A stretch of 64,000 bases of DNA, taken from contig CAVVTP010000022.1 in NCBI GenBank assembly GCA_963751165.1, forward strand, positions 105,033-169,032. The letters are read 5' to 3'. Positions 1 through 8,364 of this stretch are shown in pieces. The DNA is from Roseiarcus sp963751165 (GTDB lineage Bacteria; Pseudomonadota; Alphaproteobacteria; Rhizobiales; Beijerinckiaceae). Under the pieces are notes generated by a model. It searched no databases and was not told the origin of the DNA. It saw only the letters and a program-made list of their open reading frames with translations. The first letter of the stretch is position 1; the number at the start of each line of letters is the position of its first letter. The position numbers were made by a program, and so were the translations under genes.

Positions 1-744
1 CGTGCTCATGACGACGGACGTGTTGCCAGCTGCTGAAACCGCGACCTTCTTCGCCTTGATGAAGCCGCGCGCCGTTTCGACGCCGGCGACCCGGCCTGAA
101 GCGTCCCGGCGGATCGCCGTGACGGGACAATTCTGGATGATATCGACGCCCCGCGCCGCGGCGCCGCGCGCATAGCCCCAGGCGACGGCGTCGTGGCGAG
201 CGACGCCTCCGCGCCGCTGGAGCGCCGCGCCGACAACCGGATAGCGAGCGTTCGGCGAGATGTTGAGCGGTGGACAGAAGGCCTTCGCCTGCTCGGCGGT
301 CAGCCACTCATTGTCGATGCCATTGAGCCGATTGGAATGGATATGGCGGCGGAAGCTCTGCTCGTCATGAACGGTGTGCGCCAGCATCATCACGCCGCGC
401 TGGGAGAACATGACATTGTAGTTGAGTTCTTGGCTCAATCCTTCCCAAAGCTTCATTGCGTGCTCGTAGAGGTGCGCGCTCTCGTCATAGAGGTAGTTCG
501 AACGAATGATCGTCGTGTTGCGGCCGGTGTTGCCGCCGCCGAGCCAGCCCTTGTCGATCACCGCCACACGCGTGAGGCCGTGCTCCTTGGCAAGGTAGTA
601 CGCCGCCCCAAGCCCATGCCCTCCGGCGCCGATGATCACGACGTCATATTCGGACCTCGGTTCGGCGTCGGGCCACTGCGGCTCCCATGTCTTGTTGCCG
701 GACAGGGCCTTCGAAATCAGGACGGGGAGCGAAAATCGGGTCAT
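1..744 (-). CDS. soxB: Sarcosine oxidase beta subunit (N-terminal part, runs off window)
   Basis: Open for 248 codons from ATG at 744 to the window edge, so only the N-terminal part is present. The translation starts MTRFSLPVLISKAL, followed by a Rossmann FAD-binding segment (YDVVIIGAGGHGLGAAYYLA, about residues 36-55) and a second conserved stretch GGGNTGRNTTIIRSNYLYD, both characteristic of the beta subunit of heterotetrameric sarcosine oxidase. This enzyme demethylates sarcosine to glycine and passes the methyl carbon to tetrahydrofolate; the beta subunit carries the substrate-oxidising FAD site. The family is about 415 aa. The gene is divergent from a GlxA-type regulator, a frequent arrangement for choline/betaine/sarcosine catabolism. 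No frameshift is seen in the visible part. Confidence 0.85.
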   Translation of the reverse strand, partial: MTRFSLPVLISKALSGNKTWEPQWPDAEPRSEYDVVIIGAGGHGLGAAYYLAKEHGLTRVAVIDKGWLGGGNTGRNTTIIRSNYLYDESAHLYEHAMKLWEGLSQELNYNVMFSQRGVMMLAHTVHDEQSFRRHIHSNRLNGIDNEWLTAEQAKAFCPPLNISPNARYPVVGAALQRRGGVARHDAVAWGYARGAAARGVDIIQNCPVTAIRRDASGRVAGVETARGFIKAKKVAVSAAGNTSVVMST

Positions 745-848
745 GGCGCGGGCCTCAGCGACTTCAGTGGCAATAGCGGCTCACGCAGAAGCGGGACAGA
801 ATGAACGCGTCATGATAATGGTATGTTTACGTCACTGGTCCGCCAGCC

Positions 849-1895
849 ATGCAAAGCCACCGAACCCGTTCCTCCCGGCGTCTCTTCGCGTCCGAGCCGC
901 GTCTGCGCGTCGGCTTTATTCTGGCGCGCAGATTTACGCTGTGCGCTTTCGCGAATTTCGTGGATGTGTTGCGCTTGGCCGCTGACGAGGGAGACAGAAG
1001 CCGCCCAATCCTGTGCAACTGGGTTGTTCTCTCGCACAGTCAGGATCCGATCCCATCCAGCTGCGGCGTGCTCGTTCAGCCGACCGCGCCGCTACAGTCT
1101 CCCGAGCGCTTTGACTATATTGTCGTTGTCGGCGGCCTAATCGACGAGATCCCGAACCTGCCCGGGCAGGCGCTACGCTTCCTGCAGGCGGCCGCGGAAG
1201 CGCGCCTTCCGCTCATCGGCGTATGCACCGGGTCTTTCATTCTGCATCGCGCGGGCCTGATGGACGGCTACCGCTGTTGCGTCAGCTGGTTTCATCACGC
1301 GGACTTCCTCGAGCAGTTCGACGGCTTAACGCCGATCTCCGACCGAATTTTCGTTCTCGATCGGGATCGTCTGACCTGCTCCGGCGGCACGAGTTCGGCT
1401 CATCTCGCCGCTCACCTCGTCGAGAAGCACGTCGGCGTCGCCGCCGCTCGGAAAAGCCTCCAGATCATGATGATTGAAGAGGCGCTTCGGGAGGACGAGC
1501 CTCAGCCGGCAATTTCAGTTGGATTGAAGGCTTCGGACCCGGTCGTAAAGAGAGCCCTGCTCCATATGGCGCAGAACGTCGCCGCCCCTCTCGCCATCGA
1601 GGAGATCGCGCGCCGTATCGGCTTGAGTCGCCGAAGTCTGGAGCGGAGGTTCAATAGCGACGTCGATCAAAACCCGGGGGAAGCCTATCTTTCGATTAGG
1701 ATCTCTCAGGCCTCCTTGTTACTCACTCAGACGGGTCAACCGATTGCAGAGATTGCCGCGTCAACGGGCTTTTGCGACGCATCGCATTTTGGTCGGGTCT
1801 TTCGTCGCCGCGAGGGCGCGACCCCCCTGGAAGCGCGCCGTCGCGCGGGCGGGCGCGCTGAGCGAGTTCTTCAAACAACGGTGACAAAATTATAG
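849..1895 (+). CDS. GlxA-type AraC regulator (DJ-1/PfpI + HTH)
   Basis: 348 aa. The N-terminal half (about residues 18-190) is a DJ-1/PfpI class I amidotransferase-like sensor domain with the nucleophile-elbow motif LIGVCTGSFILHRAGLMDG. The C-terminal 100 residues form a two-HTH AraC/XylS domain (EEIARRIGLSRRSLERRF and IAEIAASTGFCDASHFGRVF). In this family (GbdR, ArgR/AruR, CdhR) the DJ-1 domain senses a small nitrogenous ligand and the AraC domain activates catabolic genes. Divergence from soxB suggests it controls sarcosine or betaine breakdown; that is inference from position. The ATG at 849 gives a normal family length. Confidence 0.8.
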   Translation: MQSHRTRSSRRLFASEPRLRVGFILARRFTLCAFANFVDVLRLAADEGDRSRPILCNWVVLSHSQDPIPSSCGVLVQPTAPLQSPERFDYIVVVGGLIDEIPNLPGQALRFLQAAAEARLPLIGVCTGSFILHRAGLMDGYRCCVSWFHHADFLEQFDGLTPISDRIFVLDRDRLTCSGGTSSAHLAAHLVEKHVGVAAARKSLQIMMIEEALREDEPQPAISVGLKASDPVVKRALLHMAQNVAAPLAIEEIARRIGLSRRSLERRFNSDVDQNPGEAYLSIRISQASLLLTQTGQPIAEIAASTGFCDASHFGRVFRRREGATPLEARRRAGGRAERVLQTTVTKL

Positions 1896-1959
1896 CCTCT
1901 GCGACCGCGAGGTTCCTTGCTCAATCTGCCCGAGGGCGCGCTCGATAGAGACATTGATC

Positions 1960-2272
1960 CTGGGCGGATCATCAGATCCTGAACCAGGAAGCTCGCGTAG
2001 CCTTTGAAACGCGAGCCGGGCGGCGCTTCGGTTTCGAGCTTGCGCTTTTCATCAATGGTCAACTTCGCGCGCGGCCGTCACGCCGTCGGCCCTCGCAGAC
2101 CGGTCCGACGGTTGCGCCTCGCTCCGGACGTCCAGACCGCCTTTTATTCGCGCAATCTCGTCGCGCGCAGCCTCAACCATCCGCCAAAGTTCTGCCCTCT
2201 CCTCGAAAGCTGCAACAGCAACCTCTTCAGCTCAGATGGCGAAAGCCCGTCGATGTCCGGCGGCGGCAACAT
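1960..2272 (-). pseudogene. Transposase relic (N-terminal fragment, frameshifted)
   Basis: Starting from ATG at 2272, the minus strand reads MLPPPDIDGLSPSELKRLLL, switches frame into a coiled-coil-like stretch (EERAELWRMVEAARDEIAR), and continues in a further frame as a basic segment with PPGSRFKGYASFLVQDL. This order (DIDGLSPSELK, helix, PPGSRFKGY, VQDL) is the N-terminus of an IS66-like transposase family common in Proteobacteria. At least two frameshifts are needed, and the fragment ends near 1960 where the family would continue into its catalytic part. No terminal repeats were found. It is a dead relic; the exact IS family is uncertain. Confidence 0.5.
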
Positions 2273-2581
2273 TCCCCCATCGAGTCAGGAAACTGCCAAT
2301 TCGTGAATCCTTGACAACCCCCGTGAGTCGATTGGCCGCACCCACGGCCAAACCCCAAGACAGCGCTCGCCGCGAGTTTTGCCCGTGTTACGTGCCCTTT
2401 TGTTAACGGCATGATTTCAAATCACGTTTGAGAACAACCAACCAGCGTGAAGAGTTCTCATCTTTATTCTCTCCGGCGCGCCAGCCGCCCATCAAAAAAG
2501 GGCCTCGCCCGCGGGCGCAGCCGTGCCCTCGTCGAATCAAGGGGGCGGCCTCCAGTCGCCAAAGAGACCGAGGACATCCTA

Positions 2582-2779
2582 ATGCGTTTGGTTATCGCGC
2601 TGATCCTGCCGCGGCTGACGTTCTTCACCATCGGCCGTCCCTTGGCGGGGATCGTCTGCCGGATCCTGCAAATCACATTGATCGGGTGGCTTCCGGCGGC
2701 GATCTGGGCCGTGTACGCGCTCAGCCAATTCAAGACCGACCAGAAGATCGAGACGGCCCTGCAAAGGGACCGGACCTGA
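2582..2779 (+). CDS. YqaE/Pmp3-family small membrane protein
   Basis: 65 aa from ATG 2582, with GAGGAC about 8 nt upstream as ribosome-binding site; a longer in-frame start at 2447 would add a low-complexity basic leader and is less likely. The protein has two hydrophobic helices (VIALILPRLTFFTIG and ILQITLIGWLPAAIWAVYAL) around a short polar turn and a short charged tail, the layout of UPF0057/Pmp3 peptides, which sit in the inner membrane and are linked to stress or membrane potential. The glycine-rich turn usual in the family is degenerate here, so assignment is by layout and moderate similarity. Confidence 0.65.
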   Translation: MRLVIALILPRLTFFTIGRPLAGIVCRILQITLIGWLPAAIWAVYALSQFKTDQKIETALQRDRT

Positions 2780-2804
2780 AGCGCTTGTCGTGAAACGCGT
2801 GTGT

Positions 2805-3890
2805 TTAGCGGCCGAGGTTTCGAACCTCGCTCGGGCTTAAAGCGCCTTTGCTTGCCCCTTCGACCCGCCTCGCTTCGATCGTCGCCATGGTCGACCGCAA
2901 GACCTCGGTCACGCCCCGTTGCGTCGCGGTCGACAACAGCAGCGGCTTCGCGCGCCTCGCGGCGTCCGCGAGCGTCGGCCCATACGCCCGGATCGCTCGC
3001 TTCAACCGTTCGATCTGCTTCCCCAAGGTCTCCTCGTCGACCGCGTCGACCTTCGACAGACACGCGATCTCGGCTTTGTCCTCGATCCCTTCGCCATAGG
3101 CGACGAGCTCGCGCCGAATCGTGCGATAGTCAGCGCCGGCGTGGGCGCCGGTTGCGTCGACCAGGTGCACCAGCGCGCCGCAGCGCTCGACATGGCCGAG
3201 AAAACGGTCGCCTAGGCCATGGCCTTCATGCGCGCCCTCGATGAGCCCGGGGATGTCGGCGAGGACGAACTCGCGATCGTCGACGCGCACGACGCCAAGG
3301 CCTGGATGAAGGGTGGTGAACGGGTAGTCGGCGATCTTCGGCTTGGCGGCCGAGACGGCGGCCAGGAATGTCGATTTGCCGGCGTTGGGCAGCCCGACGA
3401 GCCCCGCGTCGGCGATCAGCTTGAGACGCAAGATCAGCATGCGTTCGATCCCCGGCTGGCCGGGATTGGCGCGCCGCGGCGCGCGATTGGTCGAGGTGGC
3501 GAAATGGGCGTTGCCGAAGCCGCCGTTGCCGCCATGAGCGACGACGACGCGCTCGCCCTCTTTCGTCACGTCGGCGAGCATCGCTCCGGTCTCTTCGTCG
3601 ATGACCTGGGTGCCGACCGGAACCTTTAGCACGACATCGGCGCCGCGCCCGCCGGCGCGGTTTTTGCCCATGCCGTGCACGCCGGTCTTGGCCTTGAAAT
3701 GCTGCTGGTAGCGGAAGTCGATCAGCGTGTTGAGGCCGCCGGCGCATTCGACGACCACGTCGCCGCCCCGCCCCCCATCGCCGCCGTTTGGGCCGCCAAA
3801 TTCGATGAATTTCTCGCGACGAAAGGAGATGCAGCCGGCGCCCCCATCGCCGGAGCGGACATAGATGCGGGCTTGGTCGAGGAACTTCAT
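2805..3890 (-). CDS. obgE: GTPase Obg/CgtA (ribosome assembly)
   Basis: 361 aa counted from MKFLDQARIYVRSGDGGAG. The glycine-rich Obg fold (residues about 1-158, e.g. GGPNGGDGGRGGDVVVE) is followed by a GTPase domain with G1 GLPNAGKST, switch FTTLHPGLGVV, G3 DIPGLIEGA and G4 SKVDAVD. Length and domain order match short alphaproteobacterial Obg without the long C-terminal extension. Obg binds the 50S subunit and couples ribosome maturation to growth and the stringent response. There is no stop codon between the upstream GNAT reading frame and this ATG, and the bases just before the ATG lack a clear Shine-Dalgarno, so the gene may be made as a GNAT-Obg fusion. Downstream of rplU and rpmA as usual. 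Confidence 0.93.
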   Translation of the reverse strand: MKFLDQARIYVRSGDGGAGCISFRREKFIEFGGPNGGDGGRGGDVVVECAGGLNTLIDFRYQQHFKAKTGVHGMGKNRAGGRGADVVLKVPVGTQVIDEETGAMLADVTKEGERVVVAHGGNGGFGNAHFATSTNRAPRRANPGQPGIERMLILRLKLIADAGLVGLPNAGKSTFLAAVSAAKPKIADYPFTTLHPGLGVVRVDDREFVLADIPGLIEGAHEGHGLGDRFLGHVERCGALVHLVDATGAHAGADYRTIRRELVAYGEGIEDKAEIACLSKVDAVDEETLGKQIERLKRAIRAYGPTLADAARRAKPLLLSTATQRGVTEVLRSTMATIEARRVEGASKGALSPSEVRNLGR

Positions 3891-4511
3891 GCCCGGTCGT
3901 CCGAATGAGTTCGTCTTGAGCGCGAGTTCCTCGCGCCGCAGGGTCATCGCCTCCGTCCAGGCCTTGCGGGTCTGGCGGAAATTGTGGCTGTCGATCATCC
4001 CTCCGCGCGCCGGCGCGCCCCTCGGCTCGGTCGAGACGAACTCGAAGCCGCACTTCTCCAAAACTCGGCGGGAGGCGGGATTGTCGATCGCGACGCTGGC
4101 GAAGATCTCGATCGCGGGGGTCAGAACGAAACCCGCCTTTACCATCACGCACGCCGCCTCGGTCGCGAGGCCCTCGTTCCAATATTCCGGAGCGAGCGCG
4201 AAACCAAGCGTCAGGCGGTCGGCGCCGCGCAATTCTAGGCTGATCGATCCGATGACCTCGCGCTTGCCCTTCTTGGGCGCGAGCACCAACGTAAGGTCCC
4301 GGCCCGAAGCGTTTGCTTCGCGCGCCGCGTAGATGAACCGCTCGGCCGACCCGGGTGGGTAGGGGTGGGGGATCCGCGCAGTGTAACGCGCGACCTCCCA
4401 AAGGCTGCAGAAACGCTGGACCGCTGCCTCGTCGGACGAGCGCGGCCAGCGCAGCCACATCCGCGCCGTCTCGAGGCGAAACGCATCGTCTCTGGCAAGA
4501 TCCGGAAACAT
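3891..4511 (-). CDS. GNAT acetyltransferase, reads in frame into obgE
   Basis: About 207 aa before the Obg start. It resembles RimJ/RimL-type N-acetyltransferases: LRWPRSSDEAAVQRFCSLWE, then RLTLGFALAPEYWNEGLATE (acetyl-CoA-binding motif A region) and DNPASRRVLEKCGFEF (motif B). These enzymes acetylate protein N-termini or small amines. A GNAT gene between rpmA and obgE is normal in Hyphomicrobiales, but usually with its own stop. Here the frame stays open across the junction (TNSFGRPG then MKFLDQ), giving a 568-residue open frame. Whether this is a real fusion, a lost stop codon or an indel near the end is not decidable here. Confidence 0.75.
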
Positions 4512-4715
4512 GAAAGCTCCAGCCGGGCGCCCCCAGCAGGGGGCTCAAACGATGAAGGAGACGCGGCGGACGCGTCCCCTTCGTAAGCCTGGCTTACCGG
4601 ACGGATGAAAGGGGCTTTCGCCTTTCACTCTCATCTCGAAGCTCGTTTGTTGAAGTTTCGAGAACGTCCGCGGGGGCTGGTCGCCGGAGCGGGGTTCTCG
4701 TCGATCGACCCCGCC

Positions 4716-4982
4716 CTACTCTGCTGCGTTTGTTACGCGTACGAAGACATATTGGCGGCCATCGCCTTTCCTCTCAAAGGCGACCTCGCCGGCGGCGGTG
4801 GCGAACAAGGTATGGTCCGTGCCCATGCCGACGTTGCGCCCTGCGTGAAATTTCGTACCGCGCTGGCGCACAATGATGGCGCCGCCTAGGACGCGCTCGC
4901 CGCCGAACTTCTTTACGCCGAGACGCCGGCCGGCCGAATCGCGCCCGTTGCGCGACGAACCGCCTGCCTTCTTGTGAGCCAT
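4716..4982 (-). CDS. rpmA: 50S ribosomal protein L27
   Basis: 88 aa, beginning MAHKKAGGSSRNGRDSAGRR, the highly conserved N-terminal tail that reaches the peptidyl transferase centre, followed by LGVKKFGGERVLGGAIIVRQ and KFHAGRNVGMGTDHTLFA. Length is standard. It lies about 100 nt downstream of rplU on the same strand, the normal rplU-rpmA operon, with the GNAT-obgE genes following. Confidence 0.97.
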   Translation of the reverse strand: MAHKKAGGSSRNGRDSAGRRLGVKKFGGERVLGGAIIVRQRGTKFHAGRNVGMGTDHTLFATAAGEVAFERKGDGRQYVFVRVTNAAE

Positions 4983-5082
4983 GACCCTTGCTCCAAAACC
5001 CGCTTGCGCCGAGGCGCGTGATTGTTCTCTCTAATAGCGCAGATGGCCATGCCCGAAAATCTGCGCGCCGCCCGCAAATCCG

Positions 5083-5400
5083 TCAGGCGCCCGCCTGGAT
5101 GCCGGTAATCTTGACGATTGTGAGGTCCTGCCGGTGGCCGCGCTTGCGCTTGGAATTCTTCCGCCGGCGCTTCTTGAAGGCGATGACCTTCGGCCCGCGC
5201 GTCTGCTCGACGATTTCGCCAACAACGCTCGCGCCTGAGACATGCGGAGCGCCGACCTGATTGGTCTCGCCGTCGAACAGGGCGAGCACCTCGTTGAACA
5301 CCACCTGCGAACCGGCTTCGCCGGGCAGCGACATGACGGTGATCCGTTTGTCGGCGGCGACCGTGTATTGCTTGCCGCCGGTCTTGATGACTGCGAACAT
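5083..5400 (-). CDS. rplU: 50S ribosomal protein L21
   Basis: 105 aa from ATG 5400 (MFAVIKTGGKQYTVAADKRI). The C-terminal basic KFKKRRRKNSKRKRGHRQ-like block (residues about 75-92) and LTIVKITGI tail are the L21 signature. The open frame extends 49 codons upstream to 5547, but that leader is not part of L21, so the ATG at 5400 is chosen. First gene of the rplU-rpmA-GNAT-obgE group; the 5' region up to the aceB terminator hairpin is about 145 nt and probably holds the promoter. Confidence 0.96.
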   Translation of the reverse strand: MFAVIKTGGKQYTVAADKRITVMSLPGEAGSQVVFNEVLALFDGETNQVGAPHVSGASVVGEIVEQTRGPKVIAFKKRRRKNSKRKRGHRQDLTIVKITGIQAGA

Positions 5401-5544
5401 CGTTTTTCCCGTGTTCCGCCCGGCTCTTGCGCGCGAGGTGCGCGCGGCCGACTTCTTTGCAGTGGACCCGAATCGCGGCTCCCTGAGAGCCGCGGGCGAA
5501 CGCTCTCGATTTCGAGCCTCGCAACGCGCTAGGCCGCACAAAAC

Positions 5545-5572
5545 CAAAAGCGCGGCGTCGCCGCCGCGCTGG
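5545..5572 (-). terminator. Rho-independent terminator after aceB
   Basis: On the minus strand, about 70 nt after the aceB stop, AGCGCGGCGGCGACGCCGCGC folds into a strong GC stem and runs into TTTTGGTTTT. Position between aceB and rplU, both on the minus strand, fits a terminator separating the two transcription units. Confidence 0.6.
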
Positions 5573-5640
5573 AGCGCCGCAGCCTATAGACAAGTTGCCC
5601 GGGCAAGTCAATCGCCTTCGCTCGACCCGACGGCTTGGCG

Positions 5641-7239
5641 TCAGTCGATCAACCGGTACGCCGGCAGGGTCAAAAACTCCTCGAATGTGTCGGCGAGCGA
5701 CATGTCCGAGAAAAGCCGGATCGCCTCCGGGAAGCGTCCGCCCTCGAAAGCCTCGGCGCCGACCTCGCCCTTCACGCGCTCCATTTCGCCTGCGAGCGCG
5801 GCCTTGAACATGTCCGGGGTCACCGCGCGGCCGTCGTCCAGCTTCGCCCCGAGGTGAATCCATTGCCATACCTGGGCGCGGGAGATTTCCGCCGTCGCGG
5901 CGTCCTCCATCAGATTATAGATCGGGACCGCTCCGCGCCCCCGAAGCCAAGCCTCGATATATTGCACGCCGACGCGGATGTTCAGGCGCAGGCCCTCCTC
6001 CGTACGCACTCCCTCGTGCATCTTGACGAGATCGGCGGGGGTTACGTGCACGTCCTCGCGCAGGACTTTGAGCTGGTTGGCCTGCGGCATCAGCCGGTCG
6101 AACACCTCCTTGGCGATCGGAACGAGGTCGGGATGGGCAACCCAGGTGCCGTCGTGACCGTTTCCCGCCTCGCGCTCCTTGTCGGCCCGCACCTTGGCGA
6201 AGGCGGCCTCGTTGGCCTTTGCGTCGCCCTTGACCGGAATTTGCGCGGCCATGCCGCCCATGGCGAAAGCGCCGCGGCGGTGACAGGTTTTGATGAGCTG
6301 GAGCGAATAGGCGTTGAGGAACGCCTGGCCCATCGTCATCACGGACCGGTCGGGCGTGAGGAAGGCTGCATTCTTGCCGAGCCGCTTGATGAAGGAGAAG
6401 ATGTAGTCCCACCGGCCGCAGTTGAGACCGACGATGTGGTCGCGCATCTCATAGAGAATTTCGTCCATCTCGAACGCCGCCGGCAGGGTCTCGATCAGCA
6501 CTGTCGCCTTGAACGACCCGTTCTGCACCTCGAGTACGGCCTCCGCGTGCGAAAAGACCTCATTCCAAAGTCGCGCCTCGAGGTGGCTCTCCAGTTTCGG
6601 CAGATAGAAGGCGGGCGTCGCGCCCTGCGCCATCTGGGTCCTCGCGCAATGAAACGCGTAGAGGCCGAAATCGAACAGCGCGCCGGATATTTCCCGCCCA
6701 TCGACCGTCACATGCCTCTCCGGCAGATGCCATCCGCGCGGCCGCACCATCAAGACAGCAGGGTCGCGCTTCAGCGCGTAGGTCTTTCCGGTCCCCGGAT
6801 CGGCGAAGTCGATCTTGCCCTCCCAGCGATCCTTCAGATTCGCCTGGCCCTCAATCATGTTGGCGAACATCGGCGAGGTAGCGTCCTCGAAATCGGCCAT
6901 GAACACTTTCGCGCCCGAATTCAGCGCGTTGATGATCATCTTGCGGTCGACCGGCCCGGTAATCTCCACTCTGCGGTCCATGAGGTCGGCTGGAATCGGC
7001 GCGACCTTCCAGTCGCCGTCGCCGACGCCTTTGGTCTCCGTCAGAAAATGCGGCAGCTGGCCGGCGTCGAACAGCTTCTGCCGCTCCAACCGCCGCGCGA
7101 GCAACTCGAGACGCCGGGCGTTGAAGCGCCGGTGCAGGTCCGCGACGAACGCGAGCGCCTCGTCGGAGAGGATTTCCGCCTGCCGGTGGGTCGGGCTGGC
7201 GTGGACGTGGACGCCTGCGGCGGCCGATTGGGCAGTCAT
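5641..7239 (-). CDS. aceB: Malate synthase A
   Basis: 532 aa from ATG 7239, with GGAGAAAACC directly upstream as ribosome-binding site; a longer frame to 7389 is ignored because the family is about 530-545 aa. Conserved segments include EITGPVDRKMIINALNSGAK, VFMADFEDA, VMVRPRGWHLPE, VLIETLPAAFEMDEILYE and FLTPDRSVMTMGQAFLNAYS, covering the Mg2+- and glyoxylate-binding TIM barrel of isoform A. It condenses glyoxylate with acetyl-CoA to malate, the second step of the glyoxylate shunt; no isocitrate lyase is in the window. Stands alone between a terminator hairpin and a DUF202 gene. Confidence 0.95.
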   Translation of the reverse strand: MTAQSAAAGVHVHASPTHRQAEILSDEALAFVADLHRRFNARRLELLARRLERQKLFDAGQLPHFLTETKGVGDGDWKVAPIPADLMDRRVEITGPVDRKMIINALNSGAKVFMADFEDATSPMFANMIEGQANLKDRWEGKIDFADPGTGKTYALKRDPAVLMVRPRGWHLPERHVTVDGREISGALFDFGLYAFHCARTQMAQGATPAFYLPKLESHLEARLWNEVFSHAEAVLEVQNGSFKATVLIETLPAAFEMDEILYEMRDHIVGLNCGRWDYIFSFIKRLGKNAAFLTPDRSVMTMGQAFLNAYSLQLIKTCHRRGAFAMGGMAAQIPVKGDAKANEAAFAKVRADKEREAGNGHDGTWVAHPDLVPIAKEVFDRLMPQANQLKVLREDVHVTPADLVKMHEGVRTEEGLRLNIRVGVQYIEAWLRGRGAVPIYNLMEDAATAEISRAQVWQWIHLGAKLDDGRAVTPDMFKAALAGEMERVKGEVGAEAFEGGRFPEAIRLFSDMSLADTFEEFLTLPAYRLID

Positions 7240-7471
7240 GGTTTTCTCCGCTGGGGCGATCGAGGCAAGTCTCGTAGACCGTTTTGCCCCCTTTGGGGAG
7301 GGCCGCCACCCTTGCTGCCAGCCGGCCCGATCCAGGGGGGCCCCAATTTCGCCGAGAACATTTATGGGGACGCTGAGGTCATTGGGCAAGCCGCATCATC
7401 ATGAATTCACGGTCTATGCGCTCGATAAACTCGACGTCGATCAGAACACGCCGCCTGCGGCTCAATTCCCT

Positions 7472-7861
7472 CTAACCCGCGAGCGCGAGCAGCGCGCCGA
7501 GACCGGCGACAATCAGCACCAGAACGGCCGACAGGATGACTTCCGCGCTTGCGCCGGAACGGGGGTGGACGCGTTGGTCCGCCAGCAACCGCTCGGTGCG
7601 GACAAACCGTACGGCGGCGACGACAAGCAGCGCGATGCCGACGACAATGAGAGCGAGACCTTCGTAATGCGTAGACGGACCCGACAGTTTTTCGAGTCGC
7701 GAGCGGCGGCTCGGATCGAGCGAGGCTGCGTCCAGCAAGGTCAGGAGAAAGAGGTCGAACTTCTCGATGACGAAGCCGAAGGCGATAACCGCCACGCCGG
7801 TGCGCACCCATGCGAGAAACGTCCGCTCGTTCGCGGCGTGATCCGAATAGCCTTCGATCAT
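7472..7861 (-). CDS. DUF202 (YidH-type) inner-membrane protein
   Basis: 129 aa. Starts with the family signature DHAANERTFLAWVRTGVAVIAFGFVIEKFDLF, followed by two further hydrophobic helices (ALIVVGIALLVVAAVRFV and VILSAVLVLIVAGLGALLALAG), giving three predicted membrane segments. DUF202 proteins are small inner-membrane proteins without an agreed function. It is read in the same direction as aceB, with an 82-nt gap before that gene's leader; transcriptional linkage is possible but not shown. Confidence 0.85.
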   Translation of the reverse strand: MIEGYSDHAANERTFLAWVRTGVAVIAFGFVIEKFDLFLLTLLDAASLDPSRRSRLEKLSGPSTHYEGLALIVVGIALLVVAAVRFVRTERLLADQRVHPRSGASAEVILSAVLVLIVAGLGALLALAG

Positions 7862-8094
7862 GCATCGCCCTCCCTGCTCATTTCGATGGCACTTTACTCG
7901 ATCACAGGACTCTGGGCTTCCGGCCGTGCCGCATATGGGAAGAACTGCGTCTCGTCGCCCGAAGGGCGCGCGCGAACGCGCGCGGGTTCGCCCGCGAGGT
8001 GGTTAAGGAACGCTGCGGCGCCGGGCGGGCGCTCATAGTTGCGGCGGTCTATCGCCGCCGAGATGTTCGGCATGACGGAACTGGACGCCGACAA

Positions 8095-8215
8095 CCTGCA
8101 TGTCTTTCGGAAAGCTTCCAAAGGCTTCCGAAAATTTCAGCAGACCTTCCGAATCTTTCCGAAGACGATCAATTTCCTTAGGTTCCTTCCAAAAACTTTC
8201 ACTCGGAAACCTGTA
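8095..8215. repeat. Tandem degenerate TTTCCGAA/TTCGGAAA repeats
   Basis: In the 503-nt gap between the DUF202 gene and glyS, the motif CTTCCGAAA and its variants (TTTCGGAAA, CTTCCAAAG, CTTCCGAAAA, CTTCCGAAT, TTTCCGAAG, CTTCCAAAA, ACTCGGAAA) recur about every 10-20 nt, in both orientations and in a locally AT-rich setting. Translations in either direction give repeated FRKxF or FPKxxxxF patterns that look like read-through of a DNA repeat, not protein. The rest of the gap shows no gene. Confidence 0.65.
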
Positions 8216-8364
8216 CTGATCAAAGCTCACGCCAGAATTTGCCCGCTGAACGGCTGAAAATTTTTCCGTGACGCTACGCGGCGCGTTTTTGGGAGAGGTC
8301 CTCACCCCGGCGCGTTCCGCCGCCATGAGCCAAGGCGGGCAGGTCCATCCATGCGGGCGAAGGA

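Noticed and set aside
2813..2829. Palindrome CGAGGTTTCGAACCTCG resembling a tRNA T-arm or terminator
   Set aside because: It lies within the last codons of obgE, no acceptor or anticodon arms surround it and no T-run follows.
5635..7404. 589-codon open frame on the plus strand opposite aceB
   Set aside because: It is the antisense of a clear malate synthase in high-GC DNA; its protein has no recognisable domain. The same applies to the long plus-strand frames opposite glyS (8398-10368) and glyQ (10530-11564).
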